Assembly (NCBI GenBank): GCA_029261595.1
Contig: JAJDAZ010000069.1
Coordinates: 1-64,000, forward strand
Reading direction: 5' to 3'
Source of the DNA: Nitrospinaceae bacterium
GTDB lineage: Bacteria > Nitrospinota > Nitrospinia > Nitrospinales > VA-1
DNA: 64,000 nucleotides
This document shows, in pieces, positions 50,327 to 59,357 of this stretch. Under the pieces are notes generated by a model. That model saw only the letters and a program-made list of their open reading frames with translations, had not been told where the DNA came from and did no database searches. Numbering within the stretch: position 1 is the first letter of the stretch; every line of letters begins with the position of its first letter. A program made the position numbers and the translations under genes.

Positions 50327-51040
50327 TTACATGGAATTGACGACATGCCTGAATGAACAAAGTTTTATGCCCAGTTTTTTTATTTTCTCGAGCACACGTG
50401 GTTCACATAAAACTTTTAGCTCAAGCTCCCGTTCCTTTTGATACATGGTCTTCAAACCCTCTGGGTACCCAGGGTGGCAAGCCAGTTCGGTGCATCCCGG
50501 CATCAGGCATTCCAGAATCCTTAACAATGCTTCCACACTGATTGTTTCCGTAAGCGGTAAGCCTTCGGCGGTCTGGCCGTAAAACTCCCCACAGTAATGA
50601 ATCTCCCTGGTAAAGTGGCGCAGAGGAACTCCAAGCTTTCTCGCCCATTGCTGAAGAACCGATTTTGCAGGATCGTTTTGATGAACATGCTGGTGAGAAT
50701 CCAGATGCGTGGGGTCGTCCCCCACCAGTCGGCGAAATTCTTCTATCTGTTGCCTCACTTCCCTGGCAACCGCATCCGCATCCGACGAATCCACCACTAC
50801 GTATTCCGGGACCCATTCCCCTTCTTTAAAAGACCATTCCCCAAGGTCGAGGTGGAGCCCCAGACTGAGGCTCTGATTCCTCCGTCCGTAAGCCGCTGCG
50901 TCTTTGGCTCCCGGCCAGCGCACCATGAGACTTGTGCTGGTCACGACACCCTGTTCGTGAGCTTCAATGATGCCCCGGTTCACGCCGGGACTTAAGCCAA
51001 AGTCATCGGCGTTGACTATCAATAAAATTTTTTCATCCAT
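50327..51040 (-). CDS. ChbG/YdjC-family carbohydrate deacetylase
   Basis: This 237-residue protein belongs to the ChbG/HpnK (YdjC) family of metal-dependent N- or O-deacetylases. The metal and catalytic motifs are NADDFG at about 10-15, HLDLGEWS near 64-71, and THLDSHQHVHQN near 112-123, with a final ACHPGYPE near 188-195. ChbG acts on chitooligosaccharides and HpnK on hopanoid-linked sugars. Its placement after two glycosyltransferase-like genes and an ABC exporter suggests it removes an acetyl group from a GlcNAc-type sugar of the product glycan. It is 3 bases downstream of the 403-residue glycosyltransferase-like gene. Confidence 0.85.
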   Translation of the reverse strand: MDEKILLIVNADDFGLSPGVNRGIIEAHEQGVVTSTSLMVRWPGAKDAAAYGRRNQSLSLGLHLDLGEWSFKEGEWVPEYVVVDSSDADAVAREVRQQIEEFRRLVGDDPTHLDSHQHVHQNDPAKSVLQQWARKLGVPLRHFTREIHYCGEFYGQTAEGLPLTETISVEALLRILECLMPGCTELACHPGYPEGLKTMYQKERELELKVLCEPRVLEKIKKLGIKLCSFRHVVNSM

Positions 51041-51043
51041 AAA

Positions 51044-52255
51044 TCATAGTCCCACAACATCCGTGACGTTTCTAAGCACCGTCTCGGCGCGAAAATACTC
51101 CCAGGCAATCTCCCTGGCTCTTTTGCTCTGCTTCTCGTAATCAGCATGGACAGCATCGACGGAGCTCACGATTTCATCCATCGTTGAGAAAGAAAACAAT
51201 CCTTCGCCTGTGGGAACAAACTTCCCAAAAGCCGTATCTTGGGTAATCACCGGACGACCTGCGGCTAAATAGCAGACACTGCGATCACTGAACCAGCCAC
51301 TGCGAAGACGAATGTTCTGGTCCTTCGCCACCGTAAATTCCCCGGAAGAAGAGCGAATGTAATCCCGGTAAGCCTTTGGGTCTCCCATTTTTCGCGCTGG
51401 CACAATCGTCCATCCATGATCCCTCATCCACTGGGCTTCCTGGTTTTTTATTCCTTCCAAAGCCAGTTCTATCCCCAGGGAAGCTTTCGGGGGAAGGTCG
51501 ACGAATTTTTTAAACTCCAGATCTTTCCTCCAGAAGTAGGTCTCTCCCTTCCAGGTAATATCGCGACCCAGGTTCTGCCAGTTAGATATCGTGGTGAGTT
51601 TTTGCCGGGGAATCGGGGTTCCGTTGCACGCCCACCAATCCATGCAAACCGGCGGACGGGTCGGATACCAGGTATAACGCATGACAGGAACCAGGCAATC
51701 CTCATTGCCCAGGTTTTCTCCATAGGAAAATAAAAAGTCATACCGGTCAAAGTCCTGAATAACCGCCGGCTCACCTTCAGCGATCTGAATCTGGGGAACC
51801 ACGGGGTCCGTTTGCAGCAAAACCAAACAACGAATTCCTTCATGGTCGGGCCGCACCCGGTGAGAACCGCACAGATTAAAAACCGCGTCCGCCTCTTTGT
51901 ATAGACTCTTCAAGCCCGACAGATCCAACGCACCAATACAAACTTCACGCGGGACACCGGAGTCATCCCATTTGGGAGGCCGAAACACCCAACGGTCCGC
52001 AAAACCGATCTCCTCCATTTTTTGTTTTAAATAGCGGATATTGGGAATGGAACTGATCGCCGGTTCCCAGTTGTCCGGGTCATAAATAGGATTGTTGGAA
52101 TCCTCCACGTACCAGACATCAAACCCCAGACGACGAAAGCCCACCAGATGGTGCAACACCTGCCAGACCATTCCCCCGAAGGGGTAGGAAGCAAGGAACC
52201 CCCAGACAATGATCTTTCCCCGGGTGACAGGAGGATATTTTTCTTTAGAAATCAC
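51044..52255 (-). CDS. Glycosyltransferase-like protein (paralogue A)
   Basis: The 403-residue cytoplasmic protein resembles GT-B glycosyltransferases. The N-terminal Rossmann-like segment is IIVWGFLASYPFGGMVWQVLHHLVGFRRLG. A C-terminal segment, RLRSGWFSDRSVCYLAAGRPVITQD then VPTGEGLFSF, is of the type that binds the donor nucleotide. It shares this C-terminal pattern with its neighbour at 52333. The GTG start overlaps no gene; GAGGAT is upstream. The donor and acceptor cannot be read. The first 200 residues, where the acceptor would bind, differ strongly from the paralogue. Confidence 0.65.
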   Translation of the reverse strand: MISKEKYPPVTRGKIIVWGFLASYPFGGMVWQVLHHLVGFRRLGFDVWYVEDSNNPIYDPDNWEPAISSIPNIRYLKQKMEEIGFADRWVFRPPKWDDSGVPREVCIGALDLSGLKSLYKEADAVFNLCGSHRVRPDHEGIRCLVLLQTDPVVPQIQIAEGEPAVIQDFDRYDFLFSYGENLGNEDCLVPVMRYTWYPTRPPVCMDWWACNGTPIPRQKLTTISNWQNLGRDITWKGETYFWRKDLEFKKFVDLPPKASLGIELALEGIKNQEAQWMRDHGWTIVPARKMGDPKAYRDYIRSSSGEFTVAKDQNIRLRSGWFSDRSVCYLAAGRPVITQDTAFGKFVPTGEGLFSFSTMDEIVSSVDAVHADYEKQSKRAREIAWEYFRAETVLRNVTDVVGL

Positions 52256-52332
52256 AGAACAACCTCAAATGATGCTATTTTCTTGCTCCTCATTGCCCAT
52301 CCTCGAAATAATCATAAATTTCTTTAAATGAC

Positions 52333-53463
52333 CTACGCCAACGCTAATTCAAGAACCCGTTTGACCACTTTCTTGGCATCAAAATATTCTTCCGCTAATG
52401 CACGGGCCAATCGGCATTGGCGATCGTAATCCGAAACGACGGTTTCCAGATACTGAGCGGCTTCCTTTATATCCTTAAATCTGAAAAGGCCTTCCGTATC
52501 GGGAAGGAACTGGCTTGCTCCCGTGTGTTGCACCACCGCAGGCTTTCCGCTCGCCAGATAGCACAAGGTGCGATCACTGATCCAGGCATTCTGCAGACGA
52601 ACGCAGGACGGCTTGACGCAACTGAATTCACCTAATGAACTCTGGATGTAGTCCTGATAGTCCAAGGGCGTCGAAGCCACTTCCCAGGCCTCGCGAACCC
52701 GCCAGCCCCGTTCTGAAAGATCAGCATGTTCCTTTACATCCCCATCGAGACACAACGCCAACTCCAGGGGCAGTGCAACCTGGTTTGGCAGATCTAGAAA
52801 CGGAATAAAGCCCTCCCGTTTACTATTGGGGTAACTGTCCCCGCCAATTCCCATGTGCATATCATCATACCAGTGGGAAACGGTTGTGAAGGACGCATCC
52901 ATTTCGGCCAAAATTTTCGGCCATAAATCCAGGTCAACGCAGGGAGGCGTGTATTGCCAACGGATTCCTGCATCCGGAAACAAAGCCTCCTCGGTCCCCA
53001 CCGTCTCTCCAATGGTGAAATACACATCGTGCGGCGCGATGGAAATTTTTCCAAGCGCCATCCAGAACTGAAGAATGCCGGGGTCAATGTCGACGAAGGC
53101 GGTGCGCCTAAAACTCCGCACCACAGACTCATGCGTATCGTGTCGCATGTCCAAAAGAAGGTCTGCCTGCTGAATCTCCTCCAGGCTCAAACAATCTTCA
53201 GTCACCCTGGCCGGTAACGCCTTCCCGGTCAAGGAGCACAAGCCGACGTCGTCCGCAAAATCGAATTCCTTCAGAAAACTTTTTAGAGACGCTGTGTTTT
53301 CCTTAATTTTTTGCTCGGAGCCGTCAGGGTCCGCCGATTCCATCCAGAAAACCCTGCATCCGTTCGAACGCAACCCAATGGCCCAATTGAGATAAACCCA
53401 GAGATGTCCTCCGCCCTGAGGATAACTCAATGTATTTGCCAGGAGACACACTGTGACACTCAT
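52333..53463 (-). CDS. Glycosyltransferase-like protein (paralogue B)
   Basis: The 376-residue protein is a divergent paralogue of the 403-residue neighbour. Both have GG(H/M) near the start, a central WYxx/WQxx-type segment, and the C-terminal pattern SSLGEFSCVKPSCVRLQ, WISDRTLCYLASGKPAVVQ and FLPDTEGLFRF. That pattern fits a GT-B glycosyltransferase donor site. No membrane segments. The ATG overlaps the ABC transporter stop by 4 bases (ATGA), so the two are made together. The pair of paralogues suggests two successive sugar transfers in one pathway. Confidence 0.65.
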   Translation of the reverse strand: MSVTVCLLANTLSYPQGGGHLWVYLNWAIGLRSNGCRVFWMESADPDGSEQKIKENTASLKSFLKEFDFADDVGLCSLTGKALPARVTEDCLSLEEIQQADLLLDMRHDTHESVVRSFRRTAFVDIDPGILQFWMALGKISIAPHDVYFTIGETVGTEEALFPDAGIRWQYTPPCVDLDLWPKILAEMDASFTTVSHWYDDMHMGIGGDSYPNSKREGFIPFLDLPNQVALPLELALCLDGDVKEHADLSERGWRVREAWEVASTPLDYQDYIQSSLGEFSCVKPSCVRLQNAWISDRTLCYLASGKPAVVQHTGASQFLPDTEGLFRFKDIKEAAQYLETVVSDYDRQCRLARALAEEYFDAKKVVKRVLELALA

Positions 53464-55208
53464 GAAAGATTCGCCCTTTCAGGCATCACAAGCCTCCCCT
53501 GCCTGACTTCCAGCATCTGGTCGCAATGGTCCAGGGTGCTCAGGCGATGGGCAATCATGAAAACCGTGCGCCCGGCCATGAGTTTTTCCATGGCCTGCAT
53601 GATTTCCGCTTCTGTGGTGATGTCCACCGAACTGGTGGGCTCATCCAGAATCAAAAGAGGGGCGTCCTTCAAGAAAGCCCGGGCCAAAGCGATGCGTTGG
53701 CGTTCCCCGCCGGACAGGCGCATGCCGCGTTCGCCCACCAGCGTGCCATACCCCTCTCTAAGGGCCGTGATAAATTCGTGTGCGTTGGCCGCCCTGGCCG
53801 CCTGTTCAATTTCTTTCTGGCTGGCGCCCGGTCGGCCATAGGCAATGTTCTCCTGAATACTGGTTGAAAATAAAACCGGTTCCTGCAGAACAATGGAAAA
53901 CTGGTTGCGCAAGTCGGCGATCTTGTAGTTTTTCAGGTCCTCTCCATCGAGCAATATCCTGCCCGCGCCCGGATCATAAAACCGCGTCAACAAGCTCACC
54001 AACGTGGTTTTCCCCGCGCCGGTCTTGCCATAAATGCCGACTCGGGTTCCAGGCTTCGCGAGAAAAGACACTTCTTTTAACACCGGACAGTCTGTTGTAT
54101 AACCAAACGAAACGTTGCGCACCTCTACCTCGCCTTTAGCCCGTTTGAGCGTGAGCGCCCCCGGCCTATCCATCACATCCGGCACTTCATCCACCAGTTC
54201 AAACGCCCGTTTGGCGCTGGCAAGGGAATCCTGAAGCTTGGCTACCTGATCGCTGATCGACTCTAAGGGCGCGTATAGTTGTGCCAGATAAGCCAGTACC
54301 ATTAAAAGTTCACCCATCGATAAATTTCCTGACTGCACATTGCGTATGCCCACATACAATACCGCGGCGGTGCCCAGCGCGATTCCCAAATTGATCAATA
54401 GACCGAACACCCCCTCCGCCAATGAAAGCCGGACCCTCGCCCCAAGCGTTTTTCGTGAATGGTCAACGAAACGTTCGCGCTCCTTTTCCTCTCTGCCAAA
54501 GGCCTTTACCAGGCGAACGCTGGTCATAACCTCCTGAACGATATGCAATACACCGCTTTCCATTTCCTTGACATTGATGTATTTGCTTCGCATCCGGGTG
54601 CTGTAGGCCCTGCACATGATAAAAAGTAGGGGGCAGACGGCGAGCGCTATGAGGGCAAGCTGATGATCGATTTTGGCGGTCACATAAATCATCGCCGCCA
54701 GCATCGCCAGCGAGGATACGATGGGAATCAGTCCATAAATCGTTATGTACTGGATGGATGGGGCATCGTACTGGATGCGGTAAATGGAATCCGCCGTACC
54801 GCGTTTGTCGTGAAACATGAATGAAAGCCGTTGCAGGTGGCTGAACAAGCGTTCCCGAAAATTTAAGGTCATGCGTTCCCCGGCGTAGGTTTGAAAGACA
54901 TAAGTCGCCGCCGAATTCAACTGGATAAACAGGACCACCAGAATCTGCAGGATGACCGCCAGGACCAGAAGGGTTCCCTTCGATTGGGCGATGGAATCGG
55001 GCAGAAAAATTTCTATGAACCCCGGAAGAGGGTCGGAACCTACGATACTGTCCACGGCTATTTTTAAAGGCACCGGAAGAAGAAGCGCCAGGGGAGCGGC
55101 GAGAAGACCGAGCAGAAAAACTCCTCCCAGATGCGGCCAATAAGATCGCGCTTCCAGGAGTATTCTACGAAATACAATTGAACCGGAATATTTTTTTTCA
55201 GGGGCCAA
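53460..55208 (-). CDS. ABC transporter, fused permease and ATPase (MsbA-like exporter)
   Basis: A half-transporter of about 582 residues that would work as a homodimer. The frame can be read from a TTG at 55289, but that overlaps the upstream gene by 68 bases. A TTG at 55208, preceded by AGGGGG and lying 13 bases after the upstream stop, is the better start. Six membrane helices fill residues 20-290. The ATPase has Walker A GKTGAGKTT, Q-loop VLQEPVLF, signature LSGGERQRIALARA, Walker B LLILDEPTSS and H-loop AHRLST. MsbA-like exporters move lipid-linked glycans or glycolipids. Overlap with the glycosyltransferase downstream fits export of a glycan precursor. Confidence 0.9.
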   Translation of the reverse strand: MAPEKKYSGSIVFRRILLEARSYWPHLGGVFLLGLLAAPLALLLPVPLKIAVDSIVGSDPLPGFIEIFLPDSIAQSKGTLLVLAVILQILVVLFIQLNSAATYVFQTYAGERMTLNFRERLFSHLQRLSFMFHDKRGTADSIYRIQYDAPSIQYITIYGLIPIVSSLAMLAAMIYVTAKIDHQLALIALAVCPLLFIMCRAYSTRMRSKYINVKEMESGVLHIVQEVMTSVRLVKAFGREEKERERFVDHSRKTLGARVRLSLAEGVFGLLINLGIALGTAAVLYVGIRNVQSGNLSMGELLMVLAYLAQLYAPLESISDQVAKLQDSLASAKRAFELVDEVPDVMDRPGALTLKRAKGEVEVRNVSFGYTTDCPVLKEVSFLAKPGTRVGIYGKTGAGKTTLVSLLTRFYDPGAGRILLDGEDLKNYKIADLRNQFSIVLQEPVLFSTSIQENIAYGRPGASQKEIEQAARAANAHEFITALREGYGTLVGERGMRLSGGERQRIALARAFLKDAPLLILDEPTSSVDITTEAEIMQAMEKLMAGRTVFMIAHRLSTLDHCDQMLEVRQGRLVMPERANLS

Positions 55209-55221
55209 TGGATTCCCCCTT

Positions 55222-57732
55222 TTAATCCTGCTCGAGGGCGTGGAGCAGGGACGAGGTTGCAAATGCGCAGTCTGAAACCAACCGGACAATCAAGGTTGCC
55301 GTGATGGTTCCCAGAATACCGAAAGCCAGCCACGCCTGATCGAAAGCCGCCCATCCGGTCAAAGCGGCAAACAGCAATGTGAGGGTCATGACCACCGAGC
55401 AGCAATTGGGCCAGGCGCGAAACCGTATCAATTGTTTTCCTTCGCCATGTTCTTCAATGGCCATCAGCGTGCGCACCGAGCCGCACAAACCCCCTCGGAT
55501 TTCAAGATCCCAGTCATTGAAGTTGTCTCCTCTAAAAACCGGGGTGTTTTGTTTCTTTAAAAATTTCTCCAAAGAGCCCAACCTGCTTTCAGGGGCTACC
55601 CAGGTTTCACTCCACAGGGTGACAATCCGGCTCCACGGGAAAATAAACCGGGAGACCCCGCGGTACCGCCAGGGCGTGAGACCATGGCGAAGCCTGCCTG
55701 TCAAACGGGCCAGTGGCTGGATCAAATGTAAATACGCAGTGACCACTTGTTTCTTTATATTTTCCAGGCGCGACCGGGATGGGGTCGGAAAAGACGCCCG
55801 CCTGGCACTCCTCACCGCCTGCACCACCGGAAAAATTACGGCAACCCCGAATAAAGGAAAGGCCCATTGCAGGGGCGTCCACCAGATGCCAATGAATGAA
55901 AACAACGCCAGGAAAGCGATCATGAAATACCATTCCGGCATCAGAGGCAAAGATAAAAGCGTTCCTGGAGTCCGCTCGTATAGAGACTGAAACAGCGCCG
56001 TGCCCCAGACGCCCTGGTAAACCCGGCCTTTGCCCAGCGACACCGGTTGCGTCAATCGTTTGCTATAAATGCGGCCTTTCCATTGCAAATGCCCAACAGA
56101 ATTATATTTTTCCGGCCATTTTTGTTCCAGCAAAGCTTCTGCTTTGCCATAGCCCAGTTGCTGTTTCCAATAGGTCTTTACCGAATTCCGGCTGTGGTGC
56201 CAGACCACGGCGGCGGCTGTGAACCCAATGGTCCAACCCTTTTCCTGCATCCGCCAGCAGACATCCACATCATCGCCCGCCGCCCGGTACCTAGGATCAA
56301 ACCCGCCGATGGCCACAAGCGCTTCCTTGCGAAACGCCTTGTTGCACCCCGGAATGTGTTCGGCTATCAGATCCGAGATCAGGACGTGAGTCGGCCCGCC
56401 CGGGGCATTCGCCACGCAATCGGCAACCAGGCCTCCGCCCGGAGGGGCAATGTTGGGTCCGCCCACTCCGACAAAATCGGTGGTCATGAAAGTGTGCGCG
56501 AGATACTTGAGCCAGTGCGAATCGGGATAGGCGTCATCATCAATGAAGGCGACAATTTCTCCGGTGGAGGCTTCGATTCCTGAATTGCGGGCATTGCTGA
56601 GCCCCCGGTTTTCCGTACTGATGAGCTTGAAGTCATATTCCGCTACGATTAGGGGAGTGGCGTCGGTGGACCCGTCATTGATCACGATGACCTCGTAGTC
56701 CGGGTATTCCAGATACTTTAATCCTTCAAGAGTGTCCCGAATGGTCTTGGCCCCGTTCAAACTGCAAACCACCACAGAGATCCTAGGCCATTCAAGATTC
56801 GGCTGGAAGGAAATTTCCCCGAAGGCGCGCCGTACTTTTGCCAAAGCGGGCTTAGGCTTTCTATCCCTTGTGGTCAGGCCAAAATCCCAATCCTCGATTT
56901 CGTTTCCTCCCCGGTTCCATTCGTCCGTCCAGGCGAAAACAAATGCGCCAGCGCAACCAGACTCATAAGTTGTCTGGACCTGCCACTCCAATCCATCCGC
57001 CTGGCCCTCTTCCCCGTGCGACTGACTGTCTAATCCAATTTCGCCCATCACCAGCGGCCTCTCGTCCGCGATATTTTGAAGACGCGCGAGATATTTTTTT
57101 AAGTTTTCTTTGGACTCCAGGTACACATTGAAACAAACCAGATCGAGAAAGGGTAATTCCAGATATTCTGTCGTTGGAAAATTGACATAAGTGAATAAAC
57201 CTTTCGGGTCCTCCTTTTTGCCAATTTTAACAAGACCTTCAAGAAACCTTTCGATCCTGTGTTTGCCGTGCCAACGAACGATGGACACCGGGATTTCATT
57301 GCCGATGGCATAACAAAAAATAGCAGGATGCTGAGCACAATCCCTGACGGACTGCTTAAACCTTTCTTCGATTTGCCTGATTCGGCTTTTATCATCCAGA
57401 AACGCAATGTGTTGTTCCCAAGGCAGACCCACCATGAGCCTGAGACGAAATTCTTCCGCAAGATCCAACAGCCATAGAGGGGGAACGGTATACACCCGAA
57501 CGGTATTCATTCCATTTGCGGCGATTTCCGCAAAATCGCGCTTGACGATTTCCGGTTCAGGAAACTGGGTGCCGTCTTCCCCGGGATGGAAGGTTCCATA
57601 AGTCACCCCGCGAATCCAGAATTTCTGATTGTCGATGAACAGGAATTTTCCACGCACCTCTGGACGAGGAAATGGCCGGTCAACAAGATTGGAATGAACC
57701 ACCGGTGACTGTGGGATTTGTACGCGAACCAC
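55222..57732 (-). CDS. Glycoside hydrolase-glycosyltransferase 2 fusion membrane protein
   Basis: The 836-residue protein joins two enzymes. Residues 25-305 form a TIM-barrel glycosidase of clan GH-A type, with the acid/base in IGNEIP (Asn145-Glu146) and the nucleophile in MGEIGLDS (Glu231). No signal peptide precedes it, so this domain faces the cytoplasm unless flipped. Residues 317-560 are a family 2 glycosyltransferase (SVVVCSLNGAKTIRD, INDGSTD, metal-binding DDD at 398-400, GDDVDVCWR). Two groups of membrane helices follow (about 595-640 and 765-820). A glycosidase and a synthase in one chain could build and trim or transglycosylate the same glycan. The GTG start has GGGGG ahead. It opens the glycan operon. 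Confidence 0.8.
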   Translation of the reverse strand: MVRVQIPQSPVVHSNLVDRPFPRPEVRGKFLFIDNQKFWIRGVTYGTFHPGEDGTQFPEPEIVKRDFAEIAANGMNTVRVYTVPPLWLLDLAEEFRLRLMVGLPWEQHIAFLDDKSRIRQIEERFKQSVRDCAQHPAIFCYAIGNEIPVSIVRWHGKHRIERFLEGLVKIGKKEDPKGLFTYVNFPTTEYLELPFLDLVCFNVYLESKENLKKYLARLQNIADERPLVMGEIGLDSQSHGEEGQADGLEWQVQTTYESGCAGAFVFAWTDEWNRGGNEIEDWDFGLTTRDRKPKPALAKVRRAFGEISFQPNLEWPRISVVVCSLNGAKTIRDTLEGLKYLEYPDYEVIVINDGSTDATPLIVAEYDFKLISTENRGLSNARNSGIEASTGEIVAFIDDDAYPDSHWLKYLAHTFMTTDFVGVGGPNIAPPGGGLVADCVANAPGGPTHVLISDLIAEHIPGCNKAFRKEALVAIGGFDPRYRAAGDDVDVCWRMQEKGWTIGFTAAAVVWHHSRNSVKTYWKQQLGYGKAEALLEQKWPEKYNSVGHLQWKGRIYSKRLTQPVSLGKGRVYQGVWGTALFQSLYERTPGTLLSLPLMPEWYFMIAFLALFSFIGIWWTPLQWAFPLFGVAVIFPVVQAVRSARRASFPTPSRSRLENIKKQVVTAYLHLIQPLARLTGRLRHGLTPWRYRGVSRFIFPWSRIVTLWSETWVAPESRLGSLEKFLKKQNTPVFRGDNFNDWDLEIRGGLCGSVRTLMAIEEHGEGKQLIRFRAWPNCCSVVMTLTLLFAALTGWAAFDQAWLAFGILGTITATLIVRLVSDCAFATSSLLHALEQD

Positions 57733-58251
57733 GATGCCCCCTTTAAAATTCAGGTTAATCTCAGAAAAATTGCATGGAACTTTATGTCCCTGATTTAAGG
57801 CCCATGCCTAACGAACTTGTAAATATTATTTAGAAAAACCTAAATCCCAGGAAAAGGCAACACAAAAAAATGTGATACAAGCCACATTTCCCGATGATTG
57901 GAGAGGTAAGCAATGATCTGCAATTTTGGGCTTAATGTCAATGTAAAAGAAAGGATGCAAATCAATATATTAGCCAAAACAGGCTATCCTGCAACCGATA
58001 AAACTTTATTCACATAAGCACTTTAACTTCAACCGATTGCAATATTTTTTAAGCGCCTTCCTGGGCAATAATTGGCTTAAGGATATTCAACTTTCTCTCA
58101 GACGCTATCGGTCTGCTGAAAAACTTTCAGCCATCCAAACAAACTGGTCCTGGGAGTTCTTTTGTCCGAAGCCTATTGTCCCCGGCAGGAATTGGGCTTA
58201 TTGTTAGTACAGGCAAAATTCGGTGTCGCAAACTTTACGAAAGAGGAGCCC
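57733..58251. other. Intergenic region between the glycan locus and a saccharopine-dehydrogenase-like gene
   Basis: This divergent gap holds the promoters for both sides. A 34-codon frame at 57913-58017 on the plus strand has a good GGAGAGG eight bases before its ATG, but its peptide has no recognisable feature. It is listed only as a possible small gene. The frame of the following gene can be read back to 58162, but the ATG at 58252 is the better start. Confidence 0.35.
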
Positions 58252-59334
58252 ATGCAGAAGAAAATCAACTCTGTTCTGGTCATTGGCCTGGGAAAAGTCG
58301 GTGCCCTGGTGGCCCGCCTGCTGGACGCGCATGGTTACCAGGTAACCGGTTTGGATCGGGACGCTCACCCCGGACTGGGTTTTACGTCGGTGGTCGGAAA
58401 TGTGGAAGACGTTCAGGTCGTTAGAACACATTTAAATAATAACCAGGCGGTGGTGACCTGTCTTCCCTGGCATCTCAATCTACCGGTCGCCAGGGAAGCC
58501 CATATGGCGGGGTGCCATTATTTCGACCTGACAGAAGATATCGCGACCACCCAGGAAATCCGGACGCTTGCCAAAACCTCTAAAGGCGTCATGGCGCCCC
58601 AGTGCGGTCTGGCGCCGGGGTTTGTGGGCATCGTCGGCACGGATTTATGCCACTCCTTTGAGACTCTGCGTAGCATCGAATTGCGCGTCGGCGCGTTGCC
58701 CCAACATCCGCGTGGCATGCTGGGCTATGCCTTTAACTGGTCCCCGGCAGGGGTGGTCAATGAATACCTGAACGACTGCGATGTCATCAAGGATAAGACA
58801 AGAGCAAAAATACCACCAATGGAAGGCCTGGAAACCATCGTCATTGATGGCGTGCAGCTGGAGTCTTTCACCACATCCGGCGGATTGGGCACCATGTGCG
58901 AAACGTTCGATAGCAAGGTCGAGCATCTCAATTATAAAACCATTCGCTATCCCGGACATTGCCAACTGATGCGGTTTTTCTTCAACGAACTTTTCATGAA
59001 AGAAAAACGCGAATTGGCAGGAGAAATTCTGGTGAACGCAAAACCTCCAGTGAATGACGATGTGGTGTACGTGCACGCCGCAGTGGAAGGTTGGAAAGAG
59101 GATAATCTTTTTCGCGATGAATGGGTGCGGAGTTATTTTCCCAGGGAGCTTGCCGGAGACATGTGGAAAGCCATCTCGTGGACCACCTCGGCTTCGGTCT
59201 GCGCGGTGCTGGAACTGGTTTCAAACGGGGATCTTCCCGCCCAAGGGTTTTTGAAACAGGAAGAGGTTCCTTTGGATTTGTTTTTGAAAACGCGGACAGG
59301 TTCTTTATTTGCAAAGAATGCGGGAACCGCATGA
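58252..59334 (+). CDS. Saccharopine dehydrogenase-like oxidoreductase (possible lysine dehydrogenase)
   Basis: The ATG at 58252 has GAGG upstream and puts the Rossmann motif at once after the start (VLVIGLGKVGALVA at about 8-21). The 360-residue enzyme has the saccharopine-dehydrogenase fold: NAD domain, then TCLPWHLNLPVAREA and DLTEDIATT (about 60-105), then a catalytic domain with GLAPGFVGIVG. The shorter length is closer to lysine 6-dehydrogenase and related amino acid dehydrogenases than to fungal saccharopine dehydrogenase. With the ALDH7-like gene at 18-20 kb it might form a lysine-to-aminoadipate route, but the genes are far apart. No other lysine genes are near. Confidence 0.8.
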   Translation: MQKKINSVLVIGLGKVGALVARLLDAHGYQVTGLDRDAHPGLGFTSVVGNVEDVQVVRTHLNNNQAVVTCLPWHLNLPVAREAHMAGCHYFDLTEDIATTQEIRTLAKTSKGVMAPQCGLAPGFVGIVGTDLCHSFETLRSIELRVGALPQHPRGMLGYAFNWSPAGVVNEYLNDCDVIKDKTRAKIPPMEGLETIVIDGVQLESFTTSGGLGTMCETFDSKVEHLNYKTIRYPGHCQLMRFFFNELFMKEKRELAGEILVNAKPPVNDDVVYVHAAVEGWKEDNLFRDEWVRSYFPRELAGDMWKAISWTTSASVCAVLELVSNGDLPAQGFLKQEEVPLDLFLKTRTGSLFAKNAGTA

Positions 59335-59357
59335 AAAGATAAGTTAGCGGGAAACCC

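Noticed and set aside
53460-55289. ABC transporter start at 55289
   Set aside because: It is a TTG that overlaps the upstream gene by 68 bases; the TTG at 55208 has a strong SD just after the upstream stop.
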